Shown here: piece by piece, positions 1 through 10,958 of the stretch
How positions within the stretch are numbered: position 1 is the stretch's first letter
How the letters are laid out: each line of letters begins with the position of its first letter
From: Euptelea pleiosperma
Lineage: Eukaryota; Streptophyta; Magnoliopsida; Ranunculales; Eupteleaceae
Assembly: GCA_035048495.1 (NCBI GenBank)
Contig: CM068543.1
Location: forward strand, 26,587,751 to 26,651,750
Reading direction: 5' to 3'
DNA length: 64,000 bases
Made by a program: the position numbers and the translations under genes
Notes under the pieces: model-generated
What the model was told of the DNA's origin: nothing
Seen by the model: the letters and a program-made list of their open reading frames with translations, nothing else
Database searches by the model: none

Positions 1-198
1 ACAAAGATAAACTAGTGGTCCGCCCACTGTCATAATATACCTCAGCCCACAAACTAACAAGATAATCCCTTAAAATAACCTGATTGTTTTAGAAATAGGG
101 TTATCATGTTTGCTCCTCGTACATCATATAGTCTACTTTAGGTTAGTGTTCTCCTCTGACAACTTTTTGTCGAGTCTACAGCTTGTTTTTTCAAGCAT

Positions 199-1118
199 AT
201 GCTCGTCTGGACCCGATCCAACCGTAGATTGATTCGATCTGAGAGTAAGTCTAACATTTTAGGTTCTTCACCAGTATCTTCATCTACTCTATCTCCTACT
301 CTCCCCTCCTCTCCCAGAGAAACTACCTTCGTAGAATTGGCAGCTGAACGACCTCTCATTGAGAGGTATGCGCCTATATCTATAAACCTACCTACTTGCA
401 TTGTACTTCCACCCATGACGGTGGTTCAGTTCAAAATTCGACCGCAAATAGTACAAATGCTGCCTACCTTTCATGGTCTTTTAAAAGATGATCCCTACAC
501 TCATCTGAGACAGTTTATGAACATCTACACTCTCTTCAAACTTCAACACCTTGATGACGAAAGTGTCAAATTAAGAGTTTTTCCTTTTTCTCTGAAAGAT
601 AAAGCCACTGCTTGGTTTTATTCTTTGCCTGAGAATTCTATTACCACATGGGACGAACTAGCTCAAAAGTTTGTATTCAAATTTTACCACATGTCAAGGA
701 CGAACGAGATGAAGCAGATCATCCAAGACTTTCGACAAAAGTCAGATGAAAGACTCCATGAAGCGTGGGTTAGGTTCCAAGACTCTATAACCAAGTGTCT
801 CCATCATAATTTCGACAAGGGGAGTCTAGTCACATGTTCTATAAAGGACTCACTAATGAATCTAGGATTCTGCTAGAGTCAATGTGCGAAGGCAAATTTA
901 TGCACAAGACTCCAACCGAAGGCTACATTTTCTTAAGAGAACTAGGCGAGAACTCTCAGCACTGGAATATCAATTTTGCGTGCAGTAGTGACACTCCGGT
1001 CCAACGGACTTCTATGGGATATGAGACAAAGGGTGACCCCTGTAGAAAATCTAACAAGTTGGAGAGAATAAGGTTTAAGCTTTTCACTGAAAACGTGAAT
1101 TGCTTAGACCGCGGGTGA
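199..1118 (+). pseudogene. Ty3/Gypsy gag, N-terminal part (frameshifted)
   Basis: This is the capsid-domain part of a retrotransposon gag of the Athila-like plant Gypsy type. The translation shows the usual landmarks in order: a 'PTFHGLLKDDPYTHLRQF' block, then 'FPFSLKDKATAWFYSLP', 'TTWDELAQKF', and 'RLHEAWVRFQD', which are hallmarks of the retrotransposon gag family. The frame is lost near 830: it stops in frame 1, while the continuation ('MFYKGLTNESRILLES', then 'MHKTPTEGYIFLREL') is read in another frame from 834 to about 970. The rest to 1118 is weakly gag-like. The coding sense is plus, the opposite of the Copia elements nested downstream. Upstream bases 1-198 hold no start signal or LTR that I can recognise. 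Family assignment is confident; exact lineage (Athila versus Tat) is inferred. Confidence 0.8.
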
Positions 1119-1500
1119 CTTTATTTATAGCTTTTTGAAAAGAGAAAAGGTTATTACAGTCCTATTAAAGAGGAAACAACAGGAATAGGAAACTCTCCAA
1201 CTAGCTCTCGTCACTCAAACGGTAAGATTCTAGATTGTGAATGACGACTTTAGCGCCTTTCTATATGGGTAGCAAGGCTATTAACAACACCTGCTATTCT
1301 GGGAAAAACACCTAGCAGCAACCTTCCTTTCATGCTTGTAGCAACTCTTCTCTTTTGGCAAGTTCGTGTATAACAAGGGAAGCATGTCGATGTTGGGAAG
1401 TTGCTATCTGAGAGAACCGTGTGCATCATCATGCGTGTCATGCTGCTGACGTGGAGGGCATGAGTCTTTGGCACATGCGTTAACACACCCCCTCAAGCTG
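1110..1500 (-). mobile_element. Copia-type 3' LTR fragment inserted in the Gypsy gag
   Basis: The Gypsy gag reading is interrupted here and resumes near 1545. On the minus strand a purine-rich stretch (reverse complement of 1486-1500, containing CTTGAGGGGG) sits directly before TGTTAACGCATG at 1485. That is the polypurine tract plus TG layout of a 3' LTR. The LTR runs leftwards to about 1110, where its end is not clear. About 50 bp of internal sequence remains on the right. No target duplication could be identified. The 78-residue minus ORF inside it is not a gene. Confidence 0.5.
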
Positions 1501-1544
1501 GTGGGCGGTGGTTGTAACACGCCAAGCTTGGCATGACGGCCATG

Positions 1545-2660
1545 GAAAGGGAGCCCGAGCTACAATCCCTAATTCAAGAACTTACCAAATTGGTCTCCAC
1601 CCTTGCTGTCTCGGTCTAGAAACCTATGTATCATTCCAACTCTATGGGATATTTCCCTCTTGTCTAGGAAGAGGTCTGTACTTTTAGTACATTTCAATCT
1701 CCGATGCAGACTACCCCGCAGCAACTGCAATAGGGTATGTATCTTTCTGAGTTTCATCAACCCAATGGACAATATGATTAGCAGTACTCGCAATCGCAGT
1801 ACCAGGCATACCCATAGATTAACTATTCTAGTCAACAGTGGACCCCTAAGGATTCTCAGAGTTAGCAGATAGTCCTAGACTCACTTCAGTCCTATCACTT
1901 TCATACTTAGTCAGACTACAATCAAGAATTGGTACCTCAACTTCTCTTAGCTGAACCGCCGCAGTCTACTACTAAACCTGGTCTAGAGGAGCTTTTCTCT
2001 CAATTTATCTTCCAACAACAGCAATCCATAGATAGATTGGAACACTGTCTAGGTCAGTTAGAATCTGAGAGAGAGAAGGTCAACTTCCCTAGCCAACCTA
2101 TAGTCTATCCAGAAGGAAATGCCATTGCCACAATCTATGAGGAGGATTTGCATATAATGAACCTGAGCTGGAATTTTTAGAAAGAAATAGAAGTTGTTAC
2201 CATCACTAGATCGGGCCAGAATATTGATGAGCCAGTGTCTCCATCTTTGATGCCCTTAAAAGCACCAAATCCTGAACCTACCTCAGGGGAACCTACTTCC
2301 AAAGCTACCTCTGATGCTTCTACCTCTGCACATGATGCAGACATTTCTGACACTGAGCCGTGTCTAGAGGATAGAATCCCAGTTGTCCTGGACCACCCGT
2401 TCCTCACCACCGTGGATGCATACATCAGGTGTAAGGACGCGGACATGTCAACAGCATTAGGAAACCTCGAGGAATAGGTTAATATTTTTCAACAATTGAC
2501 TAACGTCGATATCATCGAAAAACTGTGTGCCATTGAGAGTCTAATTTCGGACTATCCCGAGGAAAAATTAGATAAGTGTCAAGAACACTTTGGGCCTGAC
2601 TTCAAATCGGAGTTAGCCAAATCTGGATTTATTGATCTGCTGGAGTCGTGCTCCATTAAG
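1545..2660 (+). pseudogene. Gypsy gag C-terminus and end of aspartic protease (decayed)
   Basis: The Gypsy coding remnant continues after the LTR insertion. First comes a leucine-rich stretch ('LQSLIQELTKLVSTLAVS'), then a Gln/Tyr-rich tract typical of gag C-termini, then 1929-2180 with 'FSQFIFQQQQSIDRLE' and a proline-flanked junction. From 2183 the line 'VVTITRSGQNIDEPVSP' resembles the gag-protease linker. The segment at 2380-2500 ('LDHPFLTTVDAYIRCKD', 'LGNLEE', 'VNIFQQ') matches the C-terminal end of the retroviral-type aspartic protease. The catalytic D-S/T-G core is missing, and several stops break the frame. No reverse transcriptase, RNase H or integrase follows, so most of pol was deleted. 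Confidence 0.6.
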
Positions 2661-4125
2661 ATACATTCCCGCTAAACTCAATGTGTTTGAGGTTCTGCTA
2701 AGCATGGTCAGCGAAACCACTATTGCAATCCTCTTAGTTGTTACTGAGAAACTTCGATCCATCCCCGCTAAACTACATGTTTTTGCGAGGTTGCTTAGAG
2801 CACTTACTGTCCTTCTCTCAGTCTACTCTGAGAAAGACCTCTTCTACACAGGTATACCTAGACAAGGGATATGATAACTGTCTCTATTCCACCTAAAGTG
2901 TAGGGAAGACTACAGATTCACTCAGTCTCCATGAGTTTTAACCTGGTTGGGGGTACTTAATATACCCCGTCATGTCTGGCTGAAGACGTAAAACTTATCG
3001 CTTTCGAAAAGGTAATTTCGGTATTCTTAGAGTACACGAGTCTCATGCATTTATTATTACTGCTATATCTCTGGACATGCAGGTACATTCATTCTGAAGA
3101 TCATCCCGCGCTAGGTCCAATTTATGCCGAATTGGTAAAACCCTTCCTAACCCCTTACATTCTCATTATCGATTTTTTATCATTTTATGTCCTGGTTATG
3201 AGCACCGAGGACGGTGCTATATTTTGGTTGGGGCTGGGTATTTACCAAAACTCATGTCTTCGTTTTGATAAAAAAAAAATAAAAAAACCAAAAATAAAAA
3301 TGAAAAAAAGCCTGGTGTTTTTGGGTGATTTCCGATGATTTTCAAAGTTTTCTAGAACTTCTACAATAGTTTTTTGTAAATGCCCTGACCTATGATTAGC
3401 TGAAACTTTTGTTTAGTCTTTTTTCTAAAGGATGTCATCTTTTAAAGTGTTACATTTTAGCTTGAGTTCAATTCAAGTCAATCAGTACTACATTGATTTC
3501 AGACACTTAGAAAAACTCAGATTCAGCACAAATTGTACACTATCAGCATTAGAGTCATCTTAAGTTTAGATTCTCTAGAGATCTTAGAAGAATGTTTGTG
3601 GAGACTTAATCTAGTAAGCTTTTGAGCATTTCATCATTTTTGAGGATTATAAAATCATTCTGAGTGACAAGATGACTCACTAATTCTTCATGTCCCCACT
3701 TATTTTGTTGCTAAATCCCATTAATTTTTGCCTTGGTCATAGAACTTGGAATGATATCAAAGATTGGATTATTACGAAAGAACTTTCTCAATATCCATTC
3801 GAGACATAACACATGAGAGTGCAAACCCTAAAAAATGATTTAGGCCATTTTTCTATACATCTCAGACTTTTTGGCTTACCTGAATTCTTCACCATTAGAA
3901 ACTTCTTTGACCATTTTATGAAAACCTTTCTTTGACAGCCATTTACCGAAAATCAAACCCGAGCAAGAAATACATTACCCTACTTCTGTGGAGGATATAG
4001 AAAGTGATTGGTATGGGTACACCCTGAAAGGAAAATCAGAGGAAAGAAGAAAAACAAGTGGAGCTCAAGCTAAAAAGAAAATACAAGCTGAAAAAGGAAA
4101 GTTCAAAAGAAAGCAGAAAAATGTA
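2661..4125 (+). other. 3' noncoding region of the outer Gypsy element
   Basis: There is no coding sequence I can support here. The short ORFs at 2632-2874 and 3045-3338 match nothing I recognise. The stretch holds two GGTTGGGG-type purine-rich motifs (near 2945 and 3226), of the kind found in the long 3' region of Athila-like elements, followed by low-complexity A-rich sequence (3268-3310, 4020-4125). It runs without a break into the target site of the nested Copia element and resumes at 12617. Confidence 0.45.
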
Positions 4126-4130
4126 TTGAG
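4126..4130. repeat. Target site duplication TTGAG (left)
   Basis: This 5-bp TTGAG lies directly left of the Copia element and is identical to 12612-12616. It proves a single insertion event and shows that 1-4125 and 12617 onward were once contiguous. Confidence 0.9.
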
Positions 4131-5764
4131 TGAAATTCCACCGGTCCGTTTTCTTTAACTTCATATACCTAGAAGGGGGGGTTAATTAGGTATTTAAATT
4201 TAGATATACCTATACAGTTTTACTGGTCTATGGTATGGGGATAAAATCTCATGCCTTAGTTGTTTGAAAAAGATTATTACAACCGACTCAAATCAAATAT
4301 ACCTCCGTGGTATATTATCTTTTTGTCGTTTGATCTAATAAGAATATAATGCGGAACACAGAAAAACAATCACACAAGACAAGATATTTTTAAGTAGAAA
4401 CCTTAGCCAAGGAAAAACCACGGGACCACGTCCAGACGGAAAGTATCACTAACTGAAAAGTTAAATGAAACAAAGGTTACCTACGCAGCATCGTTGCAAA
4501 TACAACATCCAGCCTTAACCAAGGCCCACTGCTGATGCCTCCACGTCTTCTGAGTCAATGCCACGAATCCACGTGCGCCCTTCTAGCCAAGAAGCCTTAT
4601 CCGCTTGTTTAGTTTGATACACCCCCAACTTACCTTCGACCGGCTCTTCCAATCTTAATTCTCAACACTCCTGCCTTTGCAGAAGGTGAAGGATTCAGTA
4701 TACCCTGAACACCAAGTTGTTCAAAAGGTGTTTGAGTCACACTGGTACTCTCAGGCTTACCAGGTTAAGTATAGAATTGGAAAACCTAGGCTGAGTAAAG
4801 ATCAAGCTCTTGGCTTTGATTGAGAAGAGAACAAGCTTACAAGATGTGAATGAAAATAAGCTTCTTGCTCTTCAAAATGGACACTCTACTAAATATAGCC
4901 TTAGCTTCTCTCTCTTGAAGATTGAGTCACTCTGTGTCTCTGTGTGTGTTTAGAGAAGACATAGAGGGGTTATATTTATAGAATACCAAGACCCTGAGTC
5001 GTGTGGAACGTGGGATAATGGAACCATGAATTTTGGATCTGATATAACCGATTCTGTTCAAAGTCCTATCGATTGTACACTTAGTCCAATCGATTGGGCT
5101 CAATAAGTTTTCCATTTTCGAAGGCACCAATCGATTGCACAAGGTTCTCCAATCAATTTGACATTTATAACTTTCTGTCTCGAAGGCTCCAATCGATTAA
5201 TCAGAGTCTCCAATTGATTTGACATTTATAACTTTCTGTCCCAAAGACTCCAATCGATTAATTAGAGTCTCCAATCGATTTGACTCAAAGATTTCTGTCC
5301 CGTAGTCTCCAATCGATTACACAGTGTCTCCAATCGATTGGGCTCAATTATGTTTCTGCCTCGTAGTGTCCAATCGATTACACAGTGTCTCCAATCAATT
5401 GGGCTATCTCTAATCGATTGGGGACACATGTCCAATCGATTGGACTTTCCCACTAGTCAATAAAATTGACTTTGACTCGGGTCTGTATATTTTGTTCATT
5501 TTAATCAACTCCTATGGCCACTAAGTCATTTACCTTCCTAATCGAGCGTAAACGATTGTTACTGACAAATCGACAGTTACTCAGATGACTCTTGTCGTCA
5601 ATCGTCTGATTCTTGCTGTCTCTATCTTTTAATCTTCACGTAGTTGGCGAAGTATGCGTACCATGACATCTTCACACTACACTTGTGCTCGTTGGAACGG
5701 TTACACGAATATTTTTATGTCAAACGAAATCTTTGCGAAATTGAATATGAAAATATTCCTTACA
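4131..5764 (-). repeat. 3' LTR of the SIRE-type Copia element
   Basis: This 1634-bp LTR is the direct partner of 10959-12611. In element orientation it starts TGTAAGGAATATTTTC and ends GGTGGAATTTCA. The U3 part (5040-5450) carries about 14 spaced copies of a CCAATCGATT-like palindrome. A TATA box (reverse complement of 4968-4984, CTATAAATATAAC) follows in the transcription direction. Compared with the 5' LTR it has many scattered substitutions and lacks about 19 bp near 5488, so the insertion is not recent. Confidence 0.92.
5040..5450 (-). promoter_or_regulatory. Array of ~14 CCAATCGATT palindromes in LTR U3
   Basis: Palindromic sites with an ATCGAT core, mostly CCAATCGATT, recur about every 25-45 bp. 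Some are decayed to AATCAATT or AATTGATT. The array lies just upstream of the LTR TATA box in transcription direction, where enhancer elements of LTRs usually sit. The same array is in the 5' LTR (11880-12270), the solo LTR (13850-14210) and the third element (59820-60125). A role as clustered transcription-factor sites is inference. Confidence 0.7.
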
Positions 5765-7250
5765 ATCTCCTCCTTTGGCAATTCCGTCACAAAAAATATT
5801 TAATCATAAAGAAGAAAAAAATAAAAAATACAATCCCACCCTCTTACATGATTCACTCACTATCTCACTCTTTTGGAGATAATCGAACAGATATAGTGTA
5901 ATGGCTTTTGATCTATTCCCTGCACATTCTACCAACAATACATACCCTGTAATATCATCGACAATTAATAATTTATATAAAATGCAGTGAGTATAATTAT
6001 GCACATCACAAGAAGAGAAATTGAAAAAATAATCAAATATTTTTCTCCCCTTAAATTTCTCTCCCCCTATCTCATGCATCCACTTATTTTTATCGCTATG
6101 ATTTTCTCTCCCCTTTTTGTCACAAATTGACAAAGGTACAGAAATATAAGCAAATAATAAGCATGCAGTTAAGAATATCATGATAAACAAGTATAATATA
6201 TACATCCATAACCAATCAATTCATAGTAATCAAACAAATTATAGTAGATCTTGAAGCATAAACTGAGCTTTGGAAACTAGTGATTGGAATATAAATTGGT
6301 TGGGATAAAATTTTTAAGAAGCAAACAAAATAAAATTTTTGAAACATGTTTGATTAATACTGACAAAGATTACCAGAAATACAGAACTTGTGAAAGTTAA
6401 AATTTCAACTAGATCAAAATATGTATATTGAGATTCTTATTCGTCAGTTTAATAAAAAATACTTAGTCAAAGAAAATAATAAAATTATTGCTCTTGAGAA
6501 TCAGTATAATGTACAATGCCGAAATCAGAATCGACACAAGATAGGATAATTAATGTCAGTAATATTTCAGATATCAAATTCTAGAAATTCTAGAGGTATC
6601 CTGTATCTAGATATGAAATCCTCATTAGAGCTATTAAGGGTTCTTACATATGCTCATGTATATGGGTATTTGCTGATGGATAAGAATTTTCTAGTAAATC
6701 GGCTATCTTTTATACCTTTTTTATTCACTTTGAATATAGGTAGCTTTCATTCTCCATGTAGGTAGCCCTTTTCTGCAGCAAATGAGAATCAGATTTCAAT
6801 TTCAAATAGGGCCATACAGACGGCATACACTCTAACTTGAATGGAGGTAGCTGTTTCCTTAATATAATAACTCTCATTGGGAAGCCAACAGTCGACTATA
6901 GTGCAATTTCAAAATCAACTGAAGGCAGGAACACTACTAATTTGAAGTCATATCTAGTAGAGATATATTCCTCATTCTTGGAATAAGATCTAGAAATAAT
7001 ACTGAAATCATATCTATCCATGAAGAAAAATCAATCAGTGTGTAGTGTGAGAAATCCATGATTGCAAGAGATAATTTTAATCACTGACACAGACAAGGTA
7101 TAAATGAATAAACATTACAAACACAAAAATATATATATCTCACCATGATATGATTTTGATGAACTCAAAAACAAGTCTGTAATTAGATTATTCAAAATCA
7201 GTTATAATCAAACAAATTATTATGAAAGCAAAAAAATATAAACTTCAAAA
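5765..7250 (-). other. 3' noncoding region of SIRE-type element with polypurine tract
   Basis: The polypurine tract is the reverse complement of 5765-5786 (core AAAGGAGGAGA) and abuts the 3' LTR. The remaining 1.45 kb lies between the end of RNase H and the LTR and has no ORF I can support. Its sequence recurs in the third element (60450-61830 and again 62010-62480) and in the remnant at 45640-46700. An example is the TTTTCTCTCCCCTTTTTGTC motif near 6103. It is therefore a conserved element-specific region, not host DNA. In related SIRE elements this position holds an envelope-like ORF, which is absent here. Confidence 0.7.
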
Positions 7251-8660
7251 TCAATCAATCAGGCTAATACCGATAGATTTACGAAGAAATTCGAATCTAA
7301 CGACCTCAAGAGGTTTTGTAAAAATATTCGCTAATTGATTTTCAATTACAACGTGCTCCAAAGTGATAATTTTTTCTTTGACAAGATCTCTTATAAAATG
7401 ATGACGAATGTCATGTTTAGTTCTAGAGTATTGAACAGGATTTTTGGATATATTTATCGAACTAGTATTATCACAATATATAGTCATCAATCCTTGATTG
7501 ATCCCATAGTAAGTCAACATCTACTTCATCCATAACAGTTGAGTACAACAGCTCCCAGCTGCAATATACTCGACTTCAGTAGTAGATAAAGAAATACAGT
7601 TCTGTTTCTTACTTTGCCAACTAACTAGGCTGTTTCCAACATAAAAACACCCACCACTAGTGCTTTTTCTATCATCAACATTTCCAGCCTAGTCAGCATC
7701 AGAATATCCTGCAAGTTCTGCAGTAGTATCAAAAGAATACCAGAGACCATATCCCACAGTTCCACTAACATACCTGATGATACGTTTGACTGCAAGAATA
7801 TGAGATTCTTTGAGATTAGCTTGAAATCTAGCACATGCACCCACACTAAAGGAAATATCAAGATGGGTAGCAGTGAGATAGAGCAAACTTCCTATCATGC
7901 TTCTGTATAAGGTCTGGTCAACATCCTTTCCTTCAGTGTCTTTGCTCAGCTTTGTAGTAGTACTCATGGGAGTACGATGGTGTTTAGCTGATTCCATACC
8001 AAATTTCTTAACTAAGTCTTTGCTATATTTGGATTGAGAAATTTCATCATCCAACTATTTTATTTGAAGACCTAGAAAATAACTCAGCTCACCAACCATA
8101 CTCATTTCAAATTCTTTTTTTATTTGTTCTGAAAACATGTGAGCATGATCAACAGATGTGGACCCAAAAACTATATCATCAACATAGATTTGAGCAATCA
8201 CATAAATTTTCTGAATGGCTTTGACAAATAAGGTCTTGTCCACTTCTCCTCTGATGAAACCTTGATGAAGTAGAAAAGTGGTCAATCTCTCTTACCAAGC
8301 TTTGGGGACTTGTTTTAAACCATACAATGCCTTTTTGAGACGATAAACTTGATCAAGAAATTTTGGATCCTCAAACCCTTTGGGTTGTTCCACATAAACT
8401 TCTTCTTGAAGAACACCATTCAAGAAGGCACTCTTGACATCCATCTGAAAAGGTTTAAATTTAAGATGACAAGCAACAGCAAGCAGTATACGAATGGATT
8501 CCAATCTAACAACATGAGCAAAAGTTTCATCAAAATCAATGACTTCAATTTAAGTATAGCCTTGAGCTACAAGTCTGGCTTTGTTTTTGACAACTGTTCC
8601 ATTTTCATCTGATTTATTTTTGAAAATCCATTTTGTGCCTATAACATTTGTATCTTTAGG
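7251..8660 (-). pseudogene. Copia RT and RNase H (stop-interrupted)
   Basis: This is the Copia polymerase, read on the minus strand. RT blocks appear in order: '[20 protein letters not shown]', '[13 protein letters not shown]', the catalytic '[10 protein letters not shown]' (8160-8190), and 'LSYFLGLQIK'. RNase H follows with 'DIRHHFIRDLV' and 'LANIFTKPLE' near its end. At least two in-frame stops interrupt RT: one after 'PKAW' near 8290 and one after 'GLQIK' near 8052. A frame break lies near 7690. The second SIRE-type element (51783-52586) is uninterrupted at the two RT stop positions, so these are secondary mutations. Protein would not be made intact. Confidence 0.88.
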
Positions 8661-9990
8661 TCTGGGCACTAAATACCAAACATCATTTCTAGTAAATTGA
8701 CTTAGTTCCTCCTACATGGCACTAATCCAATTTTCATCAGTAAGAGCTTCAGAAATATTTTTTGGTTCAATCTGAGAAGTATAACATACAAAATTAACAA
8801 CATTTTTAATCTGTCTTCTAGTTTGAACTCTACTCCCTGCCTCACCAATGATGTCAACACTAGGGTGATTTTTCTTAACCCACAAGGGTGGAGATTTATC
8901 AGTAGGAGAATCACTAGAACATGAAGTAACATGAATGTCATCAATACTTTGACAGATATCATCGCAGTTGTCATATTGAGAGGAATTTTCTTCAGTATTC
9001 AAATCATCAATAACCACATTAATAAACTCTATTATCGTTTCAGTTCTTTGATTGAGAACCCGATAAGCTCTACTATTAGTGAAATATCCTAGAAAATTCC
9101 TTCATCTCCTCTTTTGTCAAATTTTCCTAGAGATTCTCTATCTCTAAGAATGTAGCCTTTGCTCCCAAAAAACCTTGAAATATTTGACATTAGGTTTTTT
9201 ACTTGACCAGATTTTATAAGGAGTATTCAAAGTTCCTGGTCTCAAATAAACTATTGAGAGTATAGCAAGCAGTGTTCACTGTTTCTACCCATAAATTTTG
9301 AGGTAAGTTTTTGCTGTGAAGCATTACCCGGGCCATTTCTTGAATCACCCTATTCTTTCTTTCCACCACTCCATTTTGCTGTGGTGTAATGGGTGCAGAA
9401 AATTCATGCTTAATGCCAATGACATCACAGTACTCAGTGAGACGATAATCTTCAAATTCTCCATCATGATCAGTACGAATCCTTACTATACTGTAGCCTT
9501 TTTCATTCTGAATTTTTTGGCATATCTTTTTACATTCTTCAAAAATATCTGATTTCTCTCTTAGAAAAGCAATTCAAGTCAATCTAGAGTAATCATCTAC
9601 CATGACCAAAATGTATCTTTTACCTTCCAAACTTTCAATCCTCATTGGACCCATAAGATCTATGTGAATCAGATCAAGCACTTTGGAAGTAGCACAATAA
9701 TTTTCCTTTTTGTGTGAGCTTTTTATTTGTTTATCATTTTGGCACACCTCTCACTAATTCTTTATTAGTGATTTTAACTAGGTCCTTTTGGTTCATGTAA
9801 CCTAGTCTTTGGTGCCATAAGTCAAAATCATTTAATTTGACAGAATTACAAATGATCTTGGGATTTCTATCAATGATATAACAGTTTTCAGAGGTTCTTG
9901 AACCTCTCATAACACATTTGCCAGATTCATCAATAACATCACATCCTCGACTAATGAATTTAACTGTATGATTATTATCACAAATTTGAC
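8661..9990 (-). pseudogene. Copia integrase (decayed)
   Basis: The integrase region lies between protease and RT. Read on minus, the core catalytic blocks are visible: an acidic block 'RTDHDGEFED' near 9465-9480, and 'TPQQNGVVERKNR' near 9355-9385, which supplies the last acidic residue. A GAG-pre-integrase segment lies at 9700-9990. The frame is broken by several stops, for example in the 'RLT*IAFLREKS' stretch near 9570. The C-terminal part (8702-9017) is a divergent linker between integrase and RT with an acidic Ser/Asp-rich tract. Confidence 0.8.
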
Positions 9991-10467
9991 TTATGCTAAG
10001 AAGATTGGCTTTAAGTCCCTCAACAGAACATTATCAAGCTTGGGAATACCTGTAGCTTGAATACTTCCCCGACCAATGACTTTGGCCATACTTTGATCCC
10101 CAAAAGTAACACTACCATCCTTATGATCTTTAATATGATAAAACATTGACTTGTCTCTAGTCATGTGTCTAGAACAACTACTGTCCAGATACCATTTATT
10201 ATTTTCCAAAGCTTTGAAAGCAGAATGAATCATAAGACATTTTTTATCATCTTTTCTCACCCAAATGGTCTTAAATTTTAAAGGTTTTGCCATTTGTTTG
10301 GGAATAAATGAATAGTTCATTCTTTTGTCGTTTCTGGACCATTGATTCTTAGCAACATGACTATCAAACAAAGTTTTTCTTAATTCAAAAATTTTAAAAA
10401 TTTCTCTCTTTAGTTCATTAGATTTCATGTATAACCCACTTAGCTTAGAACTATGATGACTTACCAA
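9991..10467 (-). pseudogene. Copia protease region with 'KWYLDSSCSRHMT'
   Basis: A 158-residue open stretch contains the Copia-type aspartic protease signature. 'WYLDSSCSRHMT' (near 10160-10195) is the family's D-S-G-C-S-R-H-M-T motif with Ser in place of the catalytic Gly. It is followed by 'GSVTFGDQSMAKVIGRGSI', which is typical of the protease fold. The start codon is internal to a larger polyprotein. Loss of the Gly in D-S/T-G would be expected to impair activity; this is a decay mark consistent with the stops downstream. Confidence 0.82.
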
Positions 10468-10552
10468 TTTAGTTTATTTGAACTTTGTTGTCATACATTT
10501 TCCTATAGGATATGTGGGTTTCACATTATTCTTATGAGAACAAAGATGAGAA

Positions 10553-10774
10553 TTAAAATTCTTGATTAGCAATATCATTCTTGTTTGTCAAATGATTGTT
10601 CAAGGACTTTTGAAATTCTTTTTTCAAAACATTATTTTTCATTAGAAGCAATTTCTTTTCTTCTTCCAACTGTCTCCTTTCATCAGTGAGTTCAATATTT
10701 GCTAGTTCTAATGACAAATTTTTACAATCCAATTGCTCAATTTGTAAAAATAGATCTTTATTTTCTTTAGTCAA
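10553..10774 (-). pseudogene. Gag C-terminal coiled coil, remainder of gag deleted
   Basis: A 73-residue Leu/Lys/Glu-rich stretch with heptad-like spacing ('LFLQIEQLDCKNLSLELANI') matches the coiled-coil region that in SIRE elements lies C-terminal to the zinc knuckle of gag. Only about 180 bp separate it from the primer-binding site. The capsid domain and CCHC zinc knuckle that should occupy well over a kilobase are therefore missing. The same kind of PBS-adjacent gag deletion occurs in the element at 49481-57316. Confidence 0.65.
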
Positions 10775-10940
10775 TCTCAGACTAGTCTAAATATAGTTTT
10801 TCATAAGCTATATTCAAATAGTCTTCGGACAATGGAGTTCTAGATGTATTTTCACATTCTCTTTGCATTTTGTCAAATTAATGAAAATGGACTGGTTTCT
10901 CAGGAATCTAAATTCAGGTGATTAAACCTTAATTAGAAAT

Positions 10941-10957
10941 ACCCGCTCTGATACTAA
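10941..10957 (-). other. Primer-binding site for initiator Met tRNA
   Basis: The reverse complement reads TAGTATCAGAGCGGGT. It resembles the 3' end complement of plant initiator methionine tRNA (TGGTATCAGAGC), with one mismatch at the second base. It begins within 2 bp of the 5' LTR end, where the primer-binding site must be, and confirms minus-strand orientation. Confidence 0.85.
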
Positions 10958-10958
10958 T

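Noticed and set aside
5040..5450. Regularly spaced repeats resembling a CRISPR array
   Set aside because: Repeats are about 10 bp, spacing is uneven, copies decay, and they recur at the same place in every LTR of this family in a plant genome. They are LTR U3 motifs.
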